Assembly (NCBI GenBank): GCA_035235625.1
Contig: CP141140.1
Location: 23,022,685 to 23,086,684, forward strand
Origin: Saururus chinensis
Lineage: Eukaryota > Streptophyta > Magnoliopsida > Piperales > Saururaceae
Direction of reading: 5' to 3'
DNA length: 64,000 bases
The notes under the pieces are model-generated. The model saw only the letters and a list, made by a program, of their open reading frames with translations, did not search any database and had not been told where the DNA came from. The translations under genes were made by a program, and so were the position numbers. Below are positions 13,363-25,409 of this stretch, piece by piece. How positions within the stretch are numbered: the stretch's first letter is position 1; the number at the start of each line of letters is the position of its first letter.

Positions 13363-13555
13363 TCCCACATCCTATATTAATAACTTTATTTTAAAAAAAT
13401 AGTATTTTTTTAATGGCAAACTCACATATAAAAGAATGAAAAAATAAACTTATAATATTTTTTAAGTACTTAACTACTTAAATTTAACAAAATAAAGTTA
13501 TCAATATATAATATATATTTTTTCAATTGGAGCTAATAATTTAAGATAAAAAAAT
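13363..13555 (+). mobile_element. Stowaway-like MITE, decayed
   Basis: About 193 bp with the family landmarks in order: CCTATATTAATAACT, a TTTTTAATGGCAAA block, AAGTACTTAACTACTTAAA, and a remnant of the GGATGGAG end. The termini are worn. Confidence 0.6.
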
Positions 13556-14646
13556 AAACACTTATTTAATAAAAAATAAAATAGACTTAAATGTGAGAAG
13601 TTTTTAATAATAATTGTTAGAGAATGTCAGTAACGAGGGACATCAGTGGAGGGAGGGGCGGTAGAAACCTGATTATCTGATTGCTCCTGTATCTAACATT
13701 TGTTGCTTTAATTGTTCCTGTACGTTACCATCGCGGCACGAGGGGAAGCCCAGAGACAAAGGTGTCCGTCGGCAGTTGGAGTACGCAAGCCTTCGCTTCG
13801 TCTGGCGTAATCTTCTTCGTCGTCATCCGTCTAACTCGCGGCCTCGTGCGAATACTTTCGTTCAAGATTCGCGTGAGTCGTGATGACGAAAATAATGGCA
13901 CGTCCTTTCTTCTAGAAGAGAGGCACCAGCAAAATATCTGAAACACCCCTGCCACGAGAGTTGAACTGCCTGCTGCGTCCCCTTACAAGCTGCACGTGTA
14001 TCGGACCCATTGGGTCAGGGAACTTCGACCCGGATTTCAGCCGACGCGGACATAGTTATTTAGACCAAACCGGCTTTTTGCTGCTTCACATAATCACGAT
14101 GTGAAAAAATCAAAACGTCAAGGGCAAAAAAGTCAAAACGTCGTCCTGCGTCACATGAATAAATGGCTAAACTGATCAGTGAAGGGTGTGTGCTTTCTGG
14201 AGGCAGGAAGGGTCACAGCGAGCATTGATTAAGAATAAAAAAATCTTGATTAGGAACGAAGAACCATGCTTTATCGTAAGACGCGCATAAGATGAGCCAT
14301 TACTGTAAAGGAAAGTGTCTAAAGTATCCATTTTGAAACTTTTTATTTTTATTATTATACACAGGCAACTTTTCAAATATCAAGTGTGCTCTTATTTAGA
14401 AGGTTCTGTTTGTGATGCCCTTCATATGCATCAACTACCATAGCCTGCCCATTCTCTTGAATTAAAAGACAAAGACCCTCAAGCTCAAAGGCTTCGTATT
14501 AGATAGAGAAAATCACATTATTTCTCACTCGGGAGTATGCACAAGGAAATTCAACAAGTAAATTAACGAAGTGGAAGTGTACCTTATTCACCTATTTTTG
14601 TGAAACCGAAAACGCAAAGCAACACAAAAATACTAATACGAATATC
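13556..14646. other. Gene-free stretch
   Basis: Positions 13640-14060 are less AT-rich and contain several CpG-bearing words, but the open frames on both strands (86 and 76 codons) resemble no family I recognise. I see no further structure. Confidence 0.3.
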
Positions 14647-14838
14647 GCTCTCTCTGTCCTATATTAATAACTCTATTTTAAATAATAATAATTTTTATTA
14701 ATTGGTAAAATTTACATCTAAAAAAAAGAACTTATAATACTTTTTTTAAGTACCCAATCACTTAAATTAAACAAAATGAAGTTGTTAATATAGAATAAAT
14801 TTTTTTTATCAAATAAGCTATTAATTTAGGATGGAGAA
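14647..14838 (+). mobile_element. Stowaway-like MITE
   Basis: It begins CTCTCTGTCCTATATTAATA and ends in TTTAGGATGGAGA. The interior AAGTACCCAATCACTTAAA and AAACAAAATGAAG matches the other copies. Confidence 0.75.
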
Positions 14839-15382
14839 AATAACAAAATAGTCAAGTCTTCCCTCTTTCTTCTCATTATTCTCTGTCCTTCCCTTCCCCT
14901 TGCCTCAGTCAAAAAACTCTATATCCATTCCCTGTCTTCCCATCGCCGCAATTCTATGTATCCATAACAAGAAAACAAGAACATAGTATGAATTTTTATG
15001 TTTTTTCTGGGTTTTTTTTATGATTAGGGCTAAGAAATAGAAATGAAAGGGAGAGAGATTGAACCCTAAATACCAAAGATCATGAAGGGGAAGAAAGAGA
15101 TTCAAAGAAGGGACAAGGGAAAAGGGAGGAGGAAGAGAAGAATAAGGTCGTGGCATGAAATTTGGGGTGTTTTTGTCTTCCAGTTAAAAACAAGTGGCAG
15201 TAATGGTAGTTGATGCATATGAAAAATTGCTTTGGTAATATGAAAAATACAAATTTCAAACTTGGGCAATTTAAAATTATTCCTTACTGATAACTATTTT
15301 ATTTATTGGCAACTAATATAGACCTAAATATAACAACAAAAGTGAGCCATTTATATTAGCTAATACATTTAAGAAAAAAATA

Positions 15383-15573
15383 TTCCCTTTGTCCTATATA
15401 CATTTGAAAAAATAGTAATTTTTATTGAATGACAAATCTCACATCTAAGAGAAGAAAAAATAAGCTTATGATTTTTTTTAAAGTATCCAAATACTTATAT
15501 TTAACAAAATAGAGCTATTAATATGGAACACACTTTTTTGCCTAATTGATATATTAATTTAGGATGGAGAGAG
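15383..15573 (+). mobile_element. Stowaway-like MITE with TA target duplication
   Basis: The 191-bp element begins TTCCCTTTGTCC and ends GGATGGAGAGAG. Both sides are flanked by TA, the target preference of Tc1/mariner-type Stowaway elements. Confidence 0.8.
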
Positions 15574-15974
15574 TATCATCTAACACAAAACTCACCCAAA
15601 TATATTACACATAAATATAGTCATTTACAACTAATAGCAATCATCCTAGGCAAAATAGAACATAGACTATAAATGAACTTAAAATTGAACATAGACTATA
15701 CTTTAAGTGTTCTAGCTTGTGCAATTGTATGGCACACTCAACATGGGTGCAACCTCCTAGCAAAAAATAGAAAGGTGCAGCCATCAAATGAAGATATGAT
15801 AGTTTGCACTCATCTTCCTCCTCTCTTCATCTCTTCCCCTATAATAAAGCAGTCAAATAGTTGGCATTAGGAAAGGCACCGATGATGTCTATTGCACATT
15901 AGCCCTCATTGTGCAACATCGTGGCTAAATTTTTCTTTAAAAAAATCAAGTTTAGAATAATATTTGTCATCATA

Positions 15975-16175
15975 CTCCCTCTATCCTATATTAATGGCAA
16001 CATTTGAAAAAATTGTGGTTTTTATTAAATGGAGAAACCAACATCTAAGAGGAGGGAAAATTAGTATACGATACTCTTTTTTAAGTACCCAACCACTTAA
16101 ATTTAACAAAATTAAGATATTAATATAGAATAATTTTTTTCCTCAAATAGAGCTGTTGATTTAGGATGGAGGGAG
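15975..16175 (+). mobile_element. Stowaway-like MITE, best-preserved copy
   Basis: The 201-bp element begins CTCCCTCTATCC and ends GGATGGAGGGAG, close to the Stowaway consensus termini. TA precedes it and CA follows, so one side of the target duplication has mutated. Confidence 0.8.
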
Positions 16176-16275
16176 CATCTAGTTGGATCTTTCTGAGTAA
16201 GAGAGAGGCTGGGGTCAAATCTTTATAGTGTAGTGTAAAGGGTACATGAGTTTCTTACTTGTAATAAAAGTAAAA

Positions 16276-16377
<102 letters not shown>

Positions 16378-16824
16378 CGGCCTTTAGTATATCATATTGA
16401 TTCTAGCAAAAATAAAAAAGAACACTTATGCATTTATATGCCGAATTTTCTAAATTTTAGGATAACTTAATAAGAGTAGTTTAGCCCTTTTATAACTATT
16501 TGTAATTGTATGTATGTGTTTAGCCTCCATTATAAAAAAAAACATATTGTTTCAATTTATAGGATTTTTTTGTATGTGTAATTGTGAAAAACACACTAAT
16601 GAGGTGACGATTGTTAAATCGCGAGCTCAACATTAGCCTTGTTTTTTATTTTAATTTTGTTAATGTTAAGATTTAATTGAGCTTTCTTGATATACGAATG
16701 AGCATCAAGGGCATATTGAATGTTTTTTTATATCGATCTTTACCTTATTGCAAATTCATGGTGAATGAATATAGTTTTGCTACTTTGACCTGTAAATAAC
16801 AAAGTTTATAATAATATAAATTCA

Positions 16825-16918
16825 AAAGGCTACTTCATCTTCCTATCACTATTGATGTGTGAGACTCATTTTTATGAGTCCCACTCATCAATGGTGATAG
16901 GAAGATGGAGTGGCCTTT
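16825..16918. mobile_element. Foldback hairpin element
   Basis: Arms 16825-16869 and 16874-16918 are nearly complementary over 45 bp, separated by a TTTT loop. The core is GACTCAT-TTTT-ATGAGTC. The outer motif GGCTACTTCATC recurs in the hairpin at 56111-56202 and partly at 35713-35830, so this is a small foldback family. Confidence 0.75.
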
Positions 16919-17234
16919 CGACGTCGTTTTTAAATGTTATGTAAGCATTTTTCTAATAGCAAAGTTTTGTCTCCATTAAACTTAGGAGTTGAGCCTTTCA
17001 CAGCATAGCTTTAAGTTTTGGACCTTTCAACTATTAACCAAAAGTGAAGTTTAAGGCCATCCAATGGCTGCTGATATATTTATAGTGTGAAATTGAAGGA
17101 TCGCATCACTGACTTTTTTTTCTGACACTATAGCGATATTCCAATGGCTGAAATATTTCTGAAGTGAAATTGAAGGATCCCATCACTGACCTTTTTTTTT
17201 CTGACATTTGATGGTTTCCACGAAACAAACCTAA

Positions 17235-17437
17235 AAATATATATTTTTTATATTAATAGCTCTATTTGAAAGAAAAAAGTTTATCCCATAACTCCAATTG
17301 GATCAATTTAAGTGGTTGGGCCACCTAATAAAGCGTATCAAAAGTTTAATTTCTATTCTCTTAGCTATAGGTTTTACTATCTAATAAAAAAATATTATTT
17401 TTCTAAATAAAATTATTAAAATAGGAGAGAGGAAGTA
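17235..17437. mobile_element. Probable Stowaway-like MITE, decayed
   Basis: It has TATTAATAGCTCTATTTGA near the start and AGGAGAGAGGAAG followed by TA at the end. The interior is diverged from the other copies, so the assignment is tentative. Confidence 0.45.
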
Positions 17438-18091
17438 TAAAGAAAATAATTAAATTTATAATATTCCCCATATTATTGGCTATTATAAATTATATATTGA
17501 CTTATCCAATATGTATTATGTGTTGATATTGTAAAAAAAATAGATGATATTATATTAAAATATAGAAAAAATAATAATATGATTTGTTGCTGTAGGAGGC
17601 CAATTTTCTCACTCCTTCTAGTTGGGTTTTTATTGTTAAGATGCACCGAGCATATATGAGGTCGTGTGAGTTGGGTGCATCGCACACTGTTACATCGTAT
17701 TACTAAGAAAGTCAAGCGGGTCATTCAAACCCACCTCCACCTATTAGGCATTGATGACACAGGCCCTATTAGAGACGACACATCTAAATAGAACTCATAA
17801 TGCACACAAAATATATCTCATATATTTTTGGCTTATATAAATATGTGAAGCATTTTTTATGTTAGCAAAGTGTTGAGCGTAACGAATCTATAAAAGCTGT
17901 TGATATTTGAAATCAATGTACATGCTAATGAGCATTTAGTGCAATATGCTCTATATATTAGTGTATATTAATATTTGAGCGTATGTACTATTTATTTTAA
18001 ATATCAACCGTTCTCATATATTCTTTATGCCAACATATATATCGACAGCTTCCCATGTATTCACAATGTTAGGCGCCTTATCAAGAGGGAG

Positions 18092-18099
18092 TATATAAA
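18092..18099 (+). promoter_or_regulatory. TATA box of the WRKY gene
   Basis: TATATAAA lies 275 bases before the WRKY start codon. This implies a 5' UTR of roughly 240 bases, CT-rich near the start codon as is common in plant leaders. Confidence 0.55.
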
Positions 18100-18193
18100 A
18101 TGGTTGAAGAAATGTGAGACTCACGGCAAGCCACCTCCCTACAAAGGGCCCAAAGGCCCCCCTCCCCTCCCGACTTCAGCCGCCTTTCCATCC

Positions 18194-18199
18194 AGTCAA
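18194..18199 (-). promoter_or_regulatory. W-box in the WRKY leader or promoter
   Basis: TTGACT on the minus strand is a match to the W-box TTGAC(C/T), the binding site of WRKY factors. Two further TGACC cores lie nearby. WRKY genes of this group are often auto- or cross-regulated, but the site alone does not prove this. Confidence 0.45.
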
Positions 18200-18366
18200 A
18201 CTAGAGAGATATGACCAAAATTTTCCACGGTCATATTTCCCCCTTCACCTTCTGAGAAGGTGCTCTCAACCCCTCTAATGTGAAGACGTGACCGTCTTCC
18301 CTTCTTCTTCATCATCCTCTATTTCCATCGGCTTCCTTCTCTTCTCTTCGCTTCTTTTAACCTCAG

Positions 18367-21206
18367 ATGGCTTCTTCCGCTGAGAGTTTAGAGACTTCAG
18401 CGAATTCCCACCAAGGCTTCTCCTTCACCACCACCAGTAACACCAGCTCCAACCACTTCATGTCCACCAGGTTCTCCTCCGACCACACCGACTCGAGATT
18501 CCCCTCGAGCCAGAGCTTCTCCGATCGCGTTGCGGATCGGATTGGCGGGGGAGTACCCAAGTTCAAGTCCCTGCACCCTCCTTCCCTCCCCATCTCTCCT
18601 CCTTCTGCTTCCCCTTCTTGCTACTTCTCCATTCCAGCTGGCCTCAGCCCAGCTGAGCTCCTAGACTCCCCTGTCCTTCTCTCCACTTCCAATGTAAGTA
18701 TAATTAGCCTTACTTGTGTGTCGCTCTTTTTCTCATTGAAATCTTTTCTTTGCTTCGCTCTGCAATTGCTTTTGCTTTTTTTGTTTTTCAATTTCCGAAG
18801 TTATGTCTTTTTGTGATCTGGGATCATGGGTGTTTTGCTGTCTGTCTCCTGTCCAGAAGGGTCCACGCTTCTCTGTATTGGGTATTTTCTGCCTTTGACC
18901 TTTATTGTACATCCAGTCAGTTCTTTTTGCTTTCTGCTCTTGTAGCCGTCCAAATTCAGACAAATCCCAACTTTCTCCTCTTTTTGATATGAATCGACTC
19001 TTTCTACTTACTCTTCTCTGCTTCTGTTAGGCAGCCGTTTTTCCATTTGTTTTTAGTATTTCCGTCAGTTCTTGGTTGTACCCTCTTTCTGTTTCTTCTT
19101 TAGTTGATGGATTTGCAGCAGGATTCCATGTTTCTGATTTTGTGTCACCATGTTCATCTTTCTGATATCTTACCTTTTATGGTTATTAAGATTTTTCAGT
19201 ATAGACAAATGGGATAGGATGATGATGGTGATTTATTTGTGATTTATCTTTTATCTGTCTTCTTCTATGCTCATCTGCCTTTGTAGATGAGGCCATACTT
19301 TCCCACCATCTCTCTGTTAAATTAAGTATTCCTTGCATTTTTGTCGTGTGCATATCTTTCCAATTTTTACCAGGAAGAGTTTTCCCTTTTCTAAGTTCAA
19401 TTATAGATACAGGGTTGGAACTTTTTGCTCTTTATGACCTTTTTTCCAAGCTAATGTCTTTGTGTAATATCTTGTCTGCAGATTCTTCCATCTCCAACAA
19501 CTGGATCGTTCCCCGCTCAATCATTCAATTGGAGAACTGATTCTTACAGCCATCAGTCGAACATCAAAGAGGAACAGAAGAGCAACCAAGACTTCTCCTT
19601 CCAACTACAAACAAGACCAGCTAATGGCGTATCTTCGAACTTCCATTCACCTTCCTCTACAATTCCGACGGTATAAATCGATTTTACTGGCGAGCTATGA
19701 ATGTCCATGCTTTTACAATTTTTTCTGTCTCATTTTTTTTACTTAATTTTGTTCTGAATCAGCAGTCAGAAGCCTCAAAAAGTCAGCAACAGCTGTGGAG
19801 CTATGAAGAAGCCAAGAAGTCATCTGACATGTCCAACGGTGTAACCAACATCAAGTCTGAGATCACCAACAATCAAACCTCCGGAGGGTTCCAATCAGAT
19901 TTCAATCAAGCTCCACAAGCTATTCAGTCATACAGGGAGCAGAGACGATCAGAGGATGGCTACAACTGGAGAAAATACGGCCAAAAACAAGTCAAAGGAA
20001 GCGAGAACCCCAGAAGCTATTACAAGTGCACGTTCCCAAATTGCCCCACCAAGAAGAAAGTGGAGAGGTCTCTAGATGGGCAGATCACAGAGATCGTCTA
20101 CAAGGGTACTCACAACCATCCCAAGCCTCAATCCACTAGGAGGAATTCAAATTCTTCTTCCCAACCAGTTCAAGCTGTAGCTCCATCAGAAGTCTCAGAT
20201 CACTCATTCACCGGGCGTGCATCTCTGCAAATGGACACGGTGACAACTCCCGACAATTCGTCAATTTCGATGGGCGACGATGATTTTGATCAGACCTCCA
20301 GGAGCAAGTCGGCTGGAGATGAATTTGACGAAGACGAACCTGATGCCAAAAAATGGTAAGCCAATTTTTTAACATTACTTAAATAAAGCATTTTAGTTGG
20401 ATTAACATTATGCAAATTATGGTGTGTTGGAAGTCAGGCTTAACATGAAATGGTTGACTGAATTCTTGACATGTGGCTGTATAATTGCAGGAAGAAAGAT
20501 AACGAGAATGAAGGATTGTCAGCTGCTGGCAGTAGAACTGTGAGGGAACCTAGAGTGGTGGTTCAAACCACTAGTGATATTGACATTCTTGATGATGGAT
20601 ACAGATGGAGAAAGTACGGGCAGAAAGTTGTGAAGGGAAACCCTAATCCAAGGCAAGTTTTCATCGACTTCAGTATACCATAAAGCAAATCTATGAATGA
20701 CTTAGTCACTATTCTAACAATGTCTGGCTCATTAACATGTTTATTCCATGATTTGCAGAAGCTACTACAAGTGCACTCATGTGGGCTGCCCAGTGAGGAA
20801 GCATGTGGAGAGGGCTTCTCATGACTTGCGTGCAGTGATCACAACCTATGAAGGCAAGCACAACCATGACGTCCCAGCTGCCCGGGGCTCCGGCGCCCAC
20901 GCTGCCAACCGCCCCCCTGCAACCGATAATGGTAATGTCACTGCGGCAATCAGGCCGTCGGCCACCACCGGTCACTCTAATCACATGAATGCCATCTCCA
21001 ACTTTGGATTGAGAGGGGACTCTGCCGCTGATGGCCAAACACCCTTCACACTAGAGATGTTGCAGTCCCCAACTGGCTATGGGTTCCCCGGATTTGGGCA
21101 GTCCAATGGTTCCTTCAATGGGGCCTCACAATTTATGGACAATGCATATGGGAAGGCGAAGGAGGAGCCGAGGGATGATCAGTTCCTCGAATCGCTGCTA
21201 TGTTGA
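18367..21206 (+). CDS. Group I WRKY transcription factor, WRKY33-like
   Basis: This nuclear DNA-binding factor recognises W-boxes. Exons are 18367-18693, 19482-19670, 19763-20355, 20491-20652 and 20759-21206, giving 572 residues with the frame closed throughout. Five SP dipeptides at serines 77, 82, 94, 101 and 113 form the MAPK-docked cluster known in the WRKY25/26/33 group. WRKYGQK lies at 241-247 with C261, C266, H289 and H291 (CX4CX22HXH). The second WRKYGQK lies at 409-415 with C429, C434, H458 and H460 (CX4CX23HXH). The protein ends in ESLLC. The intron inside the C-terminal WRKY domain has the conserved position but a GC donor (AG|GCAAGT at 20651). Exon 3 has a tandem CAG acceptor that could add or drop one Gln. 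Both zinc fingers are intact. The WRKY33 subgroup is inferred from the SP cluster and overall plan. Confidence 0.93.
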
Positions 21207-21855
21207 TCTATTGATAACATCACTTATCGGTTCAATGGATGGGATCAATGCAATAAGATAAGTTTCCGGACAGTTTGTTGTGCCAATCACACCGCTTGAT
21301 GTATATTTAGTAGGGCTCTGGTTTTTGTATATTGGAAGCGATAGCAGGAGCTTTTGTAGTCTCATTCGTTCATTTGTTGAGGCCTCTTTTGGGTCCAGAT
21401 GTTGGGCCTCTTCATTTGTTATCTGTATCACAATTCACAAATGTATGTAAAAAGAAAACAAAGGAGTTCGGATTCAGCTTATGTACATGGAAGGCATGAG
21501 ATTGGGCTTCAACTGGATGAAACACCATTTGCTCTTACAATGTATATTTTTTAAATTTTTATAATAAAATATATTGTCTTCCTATATATAGTTGAATTCT
21601 TATCGTCCATTTGTTTCTTTCGTAGGGATTGACATTTAAAGTAACAATGCACGTGGCCAAGATGGCCATCGAAGTCTACTTTCATCAAGCTGCTTGCTTG
21701 ATTGTCTTCTAGTTTCTAGAAGCAGCGCCACGAAATATCTCAACTCCAGTTGTTCGATTTACTTGTGATTTGGATTTTTTTATTAAAAAATAATTAATTA
21801 ATTTGAGTTGGTATATTTGACGATGAGGGGTAGGCGGTGATTTAAATTAAAAATG
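21207..21855. other. 3' flank of the WRKY gene
   Basis: Probable 3' UTR and downstream AT-rich DNA. An AATAAAAT-like signal lies near 21564. No other gene is seen. Confidence 0.4.
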
Positions 21856-22673
21856 TTGCTATTTAGACCTTTTTTTTTCCTCGTGTTCCTATATTTTTTT
21901 ACTTTAATTTTTTTTAATAAAATTTTTTTATTTATTTTTTATATTTAAAAATAAAATATTTATTATTTTTTTCCTTCTTTTTCAGTGAAGGTTTGGTTGC
22001 TGACACTAGCATCGACACCAGCAATTAAACGGATCGTGGCCCGCAGGACAAATCCGGCCTACCTTATGCCAGATCTAGCTACTTAGGCTGCAGAATCTAG
22101 CTACACAGGCTACCGGATCTGGCCTGCACGGCCAAATCCACATTAGATTGGTCGTGCGCAGGCTAGTCTGTATCACCAGTCTAAGCCGTGCGGCCAGATC
22201 TGGCATCGTTGCGTAGGCTTGTGCTGGCCGGACTGGTTGCGCACCCTGCGCAGGCCAATGTGTGGTCAGATCTAGCCATGCTACACGGACCTGTGCAGGC
22301 CAACGTGCGGCCAAATCTGGCCGCATCGTGTGGGCCTACGCAGGCCGGCGCATGACCAAATCTGGTCATGTCGCGCAGGCCAGCATGGCCTAGCTGTGTG
22401 TGGCCAAACGGGCCATGCATGGTCTATAGCCAGATCTGGTCACACATTGGCCTGCGTCGCCAGATCTGATGTGCAAGTTGAATCCGATGCGGCTAGAGTC
22501 AATGTTGTCATTAGATCTCGCTACTAGAGTTATTGTCGGAGTCAATGTCGCTATTATTAAAAGAAAATAAATAAGATTTAATATAATAAAAAAATATAAG
22601 TAAAATAAAAAAAATAAAATAAAAAAAAACTTTATTTTGAAAGACACGGAAAAAAACAGGTGTAAATAACCAC
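21856..22673. mobile_element. 818-bp TIR element with GC-rich repeat core
   Basis: The ends are imperfect inverted repeats of about 30 bp. The left one (ATTTAGACCT then a T run, CC and CGTGT) pairs with the right one read backwards (ATTTACACCT, T run, CC, GTGT). Next come AT-rich arms, T-rich on the left and A-rich on the right, enclosing a GC-rich core at about 22000-22510. The core is a degenerate array of CCAGATCTGG-like palindromes alternating with CAGGCC words. It has no coding capacity. It could be a non-autonomous Mutator- or hAT-type element; no target duplication was resolved. Confidence 0.55.
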
Positions 22674-25409
22674 GTTCTTTTAAGTTACCAAGTTGGACGG
22701 CGGCTTGAGGCCATTTGCTTAATAAGGCATGGACTACAACTACTCACATGTTACTAACATTGTTACGGATATAGATGCCAGATTTAGATCGGCTGTGAAG
22801 GCTGTAAGTGCCCAATTAACTAACTGAGACTGCTGTAAAAAACATGTGCTTACTTGGGGACCTTTAATTTTTACATGTTTTTAGCGCCTTCTCTGGCTGA
22901 TTGGGTTCTGACAGAGCAAGTATGTTGACGGCTTGGGGCCCTACGGCCCCCACCTTGAATGAAGAATTCAAAAGCCAAAAATTTAGCCATAATTGCCCCA
23001 GCTCATCGGTCTTGTTTATTGGTGGCCTTGTACCTCCGGCTGAGGAAAGTCTTTGGTCAGTGGGACAAAGACTGCTTTGTGCTGATGTCTGCCTCATTGC
23101 CCTTCACGAAAAGGATCTCGTGTTCATATTAAGAAAGCTCTCTCTCACCATTTAAGCTTCACAACTAAATACAGCATCAATCAAAACGCGTTTCTTTTTA
23201 TCAAAAACACCGAAAATACAAAAAGGAGGCTGGAGGTCAAGAGGTCATGATTTCAGGAGTGCAACAAGTCAGACGGGGAGAATTTTGAGCTTGGATGTTA
23301 ATGACGTAGGAGGCCAGCTGCACATTTACTTGCCAATTGTCACCCTGCTTGCTTATTTCCATAATGAGATCGAGGAAGCTAATCCTTGGTTTTTTTATGA
23401 CGGCTTGTCTCCTTAGTTCCATTCAGATGAGGAGATTCCATGATGCTATGCAACCCACCTTATCAGTCTTTAGTTTTTATTAATTTCGCCACCAAATCCG
23501 GAAGTTTTGGGTTTTAAAGCAAAATTCAAATAGGAATGTCCAATGAGTTGATGACCTTATACCATGACAACATATCTGTTCAATAAAACTGTTCAAGTGA
23601 GCTTTCGTTATATAGAATATGTGGGCCTTACACGAGCCTCCCTCGTGCCTACATGTTTTGTTCCATTAAAACTTAATTAAAAGGTTTTGTTAAACACTTT
23701 CGTTAGGTGATTATCATTTTCGTGTCCAACATTGGTGATAATTCTGTGGGCATGTAGCAAAAAATAAAAAAATTCATTAAGAACCTATGAAGTGTTAGTG
23801 TCTTTTGTGTCTTCTCTATTTATGGAGAATTTATTTTTTATTTTATAATTGATATTTCGAAAGCATCATCACCATTGACAAGTCTGAAGCATTTTTGGTC
23901 TTATATCCTCCACTCTACGCAATTATGACATTAACGTGTGCCAACGTGTGATGTAAGCGGAGAATATCAATGGGAAGACCAAAAAGTTTTCCTGTCAAGA
24001 CAATGTCATTTTTCATTTGAACAAATATATGGAAAGTATTAGCTGCCTAATAATTTTTAAAAAGTATTTTTTGTTATTTTTTGCTTTTTTTTTCATAAGT
24101 CAAAAGGCTCCTATTATTTAAAAATAAAAAAAAGTTGTCAAATGTCGATTTCTGGGGTGACGAGGAATGTGCTCCCCATTTGGCCTGGTTTACTAGAGTG
24201 GTGGAGCAGCGGATGTGTGGAGGTGCTTAAGCGTAGGGAAGCGCAATGCAAAAAGATCTTAGTTTTAAATTAATTTATTACATAATAAATATGAATATGT
24301 AATTACATAAGTAATAAAATATGTAGATCATGATATATTATAAATCAAAGTGAATAAGATGGTAGATAAGGACTAACCTTGGGTTGATAAGCTCCTGGTT
24401 GTTCTCTTTCCTTCACGCCGATGTCTAATCTCAATTGAATCAACAATTAATTATATATTTACGTGTAGATCACTCTTGCACCCTCTTTTTAGATAGAAAT
24501 TTTAGCAAGGAGGCGAGCCAATTCTTGTTCTTGACGTCACAAATCAGCGAGCAAGGGGGTTCTCTTGCACCATGCACCAAGAGAAGATTGATGGAGAAGA
24601 GAGGGGGTGGCACGCACTACTAGGGCATTCTCCTCTCCTTCGTATTACTTATTTATACCCTTCTCATTCTCTTCTTAAGCAGGCTTCATTAAACGGGCCT
24701 CTTATTGAATTTTACAGGGTTCTTCTTAGAGGGTATGACACAACGGGAGCTGACTCTACTCCTCAAAGCCTACGGGGGGCCCAGATTCCCTACACATGGT
24801 CAAGCCCGCGATAGGGTCGACCCTTTACTAACTACGGGTCTAACCATTGACATTAATTAGTGAGTAGGGCCCCACAATGTGTTAATACACACCCTAGTCA
24901 TATACATAGTGTGCATGTGTGACGAATGTAGGTCCCATCAAAATTCGTATCCCAATGGTGTGGGGTCGGCACAACCGTCCCCACTAACCTTGGACCTTGT
25001 GGCCCATATTGGCTCACCCAAACTGTGAACAAAGTGGACCATAATGGCCTGAGCCCATACCTTGGTCTAATAGTTTAGCCGACTATCTACCAGCAAGAAC
25101 CAAAATCACTTATTTTATAAAGAAAATACAACAAAGTAGCATGCAAGAGGAGGTTCTCGAGCTGTAATAAGAAATCAGCCCAAAAAAATTATCTAAAAAC
25201 CAAGAACAAAAAATTCATAAAAAAATGGTTAAATATTAAAAAAGACGAATTCACCTACATCCATTCACTTCTGAATTGTTCTAATGCCGAGACCTTTACG
25301 TAATTTGCTTGGTCTTGTATTACTTGAAATTCATCGATAGAAATTGTAAATATTTATTTACTTTGTTATATACATATATTTACTATCTTTATTATATTCT
25401 CCACCTCCT
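22674..25409. other. Gene-free stretch with retrotransposon-like sequence
   Basis: No gene is supported on either strand. Positions 24200-25100 contain phrases typical of plant LTR or leader DNA (GAGAAGAGAGGGGGTGG, repeated CCCAT and GGCCC words) and recall 6700-7200 in composition, but ends could not be set. Elsewhere I see ordinary AT-rich DNA. Confidence 0.3.

Noticed and set aside
18714-18992. Hydrophobic open frames inside WRKY intron 1
   Set aside because: T-rich intron sequence translated as Phe and Leu; the exon-intron structure of the WRKY gene accounts for the region.
22075-22527. Open frames across the GC-rich core of the TIR element
   Set aside because: Palindromic repeat DNA is open on both strands, and the composition is biased.
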